From: Cognatazoarcus sp050305135 | GTDB lineage: Bacteria > Pseudomonadota > Gammaproteobacteria > Burkholderiales > Rhodocyclaceae | Assembly (NCBI GenBank): GCA_050305135.1 | Contig: JBNLET010000256.1 | Location: forward strand, 1-8,686 | DNA length: 8,686 bases | Direction: 5' to 3' | Part shown: piece by piece, positions 7,952 through 8,686 of the stretch | How positions within the stretch are numbered: position 1 is the stretch's first letter | Layout of the letters: each line of letters begins with the position of its first letter | Position numbers and translations under genes: made by a program | The notes under the pieces: generated by a model | Databases searched by the model: none | What the model was told of the DNA's origin: nothing | Seen by the model: only the letters and a program-made list of their open reading frames with translations

Positions 7952-8685
7952 GTCCGCTCCGGCCTGATCTCGTGCACGCGCCGCCACGGCGTCACCTCGA
8001 CGCGCGAACGCGAACCGGCAAGGCCGATCTCCCGGTCCTCCAGGTAGCAGCCGGGGTCTTCCTGCCAGGGATCGCCGGTGACCTGCTCGGCGCGCACCCG
8101 CGAGCTGCCGTTGCAGATCGCCAGGTAGGCGCACTCGGCACAGCGCCCCTTGAGCCGGCGCGGCCGTTCGGCCAGGCCGGCCATCAGCGCCCCGCCGCGG
8201 TCCTGCCAGATGTCGGAGAACGGCCGCTCGCGCACGTTGCCGAGCGTGTGGTGCCACCACATGGTGTCGGGATGGACGTTGCCGAGGTTATCGATGTTGG
8301 CGACGCCGACGCCGCTGGCGTTGCCGCCCCAGCGCGTCAGCCAGCGCCGCACCTCGCCCAGCCGGTCCGGCATGCGACGCGCCACCCAGTGCAGGAAATA
8401 GACGCCGTCGGCATCGTTGTTGCCGGTCGTGAAGTCCTTGCGGATGCCTTGCGACTCCATCGCCCAGACCCGCTCGAAGATCAAGTCCATCGCCTCGCGG
8501 CTCATGCGGTGGTGGGCGTCGTCGCGGCGGTTCTTGTTGCCGCGGCCGGCGTAGTTCAGGTGCGAGAGGTAGAAGCGGTCCACGCCTTCGTCCTCCACCA
8601 GCTGCAGCAGCGACGGCAGATCGCGCGCGTTGTCCCGCGTCAGCGTGAAGCGCAGCCCCACCTTGAGGCCCAGCTCGCGCGCCCG
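7948..8685 (-). CDS. nirJ: NirJ, radical SAM heme d1 biosynthesis enzyme (5' end outside window)
   Basis: The C-terminal 246 codons are present; the frame is open at the window edge, and roughly 140 N-terminal residues with the radical SAM CxxxCxxC motif are missing. Visible family stretches include GLRFTLTRDN, WGGNASGVGVANIDNLG and GNVHPDTMWWHHTLGNV. A C-terminal SPASM-like cysteine set follows (GRCAECAYLAIC, then PGCYLEDREIGL), binding an auxiliary 4Fe-4S cluster. NirJ replaces two propionate side chains of the d1 precursor in the cytoplasm. The stop overlaps the nirN start by 4 bases, so the two are co-transcribed and probably translationally coupled. In Pseudomonas aeruginosa nirE lies between nirJ and nirN; here it does not, an order also known from other denitrifiers. 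Identification is firm despite the truncation. Confidence 0.92.
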   Translation of the reverse strand, partial: RARELGLKVGLRFTLTRDNARDLPSLLQLVEDEGVDRFYLSHLNYAGRGNKNRRDDAHHRMSREAMDLIFERVWAMESQGIRKDFTTGNNDADGVYFLHWVARRMPDRLGEVRRWLTRWGGNASGVGVANIDNLGNVHPDTMWWHHTLGNVRERPFSDIWQDRGGALMAGLAERPRRLKGRCAECAYLAICNGSSRVRAEQVTGDPWQEDPGCYLEDREIGLAGSRSRVEVTPWRRVHEIRPERT

Positions 8686-8686
8686 C

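Noticed and set aside
6173..8047. 624-codon plus-strand frame opposite nirN, downstream of the FNR-type box
   Set aside because: It was tempting because the FNR-type box lies just upstream, but its sequence is antisense to nirN and has the repetitive Val/Ala/Arg/His composition of a shadow frame.

Overview
The window looks like a stretch of a GC-rich denitrifying proteobacterium, most likely a betaproteobacterium, although the taxonomy is inferred only from gene content and base composition. All credible genes read on the minus strand, so transcription runs from high to low coordinates. The right end (about 6398-8686) is the tail of a heme d1 biosynthesis (nir) operon: the C-terminal two thirds of nirJ (radical SAM enzyme) overlapping by 4 bases with nirN (periplasmic cytochrome c / d1-propeller dehydrogenase). 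A GC-rich hairpin follows directly after the nirN stop.

From 5570 to 6370 lies an 800-base gap with no convincing gene. It contains an AT-rich patch (about 5860-5970), an iterated ACCCA block, a TTGGGGAA direct repeat and, at 6055-6068, a perfect FNR/DNR-type box (TTGAT-N4-ATCAA). This gap probably holds the control region of the next transcription unit.

The left two thirds is a copper-handling module. It consists of a large secreted multicopper oxidase (932 aa, all four copper motifs intact), a secreted SCO1/SenC copper chaperone fused to a C-terminal cytochrome c domain and carrying two His/Met repeats, a 75-aa secreted small protein of unknown function, a DUF2946-like Cys/His-cluster protein, and the first 144 residues of an exported, His-rich, probably outer-membrane protein that runs off the window.

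A plausible reading, which is inference, is that the SCO-cytochrome fusion metallates or exchanges electrons with the multicopper oxidase in the periplasm, while the two small proteins and the outer-membrane protein handle copper or another substrate at the envelope. The adjacent nir genes and the FNR-type box suggest that the module may be expressed under oxygen limitation, which is unusual for a presumed O2-dependent oxidase. I see no transposons, CRISPR arrays, rRNA or tRNA genes.
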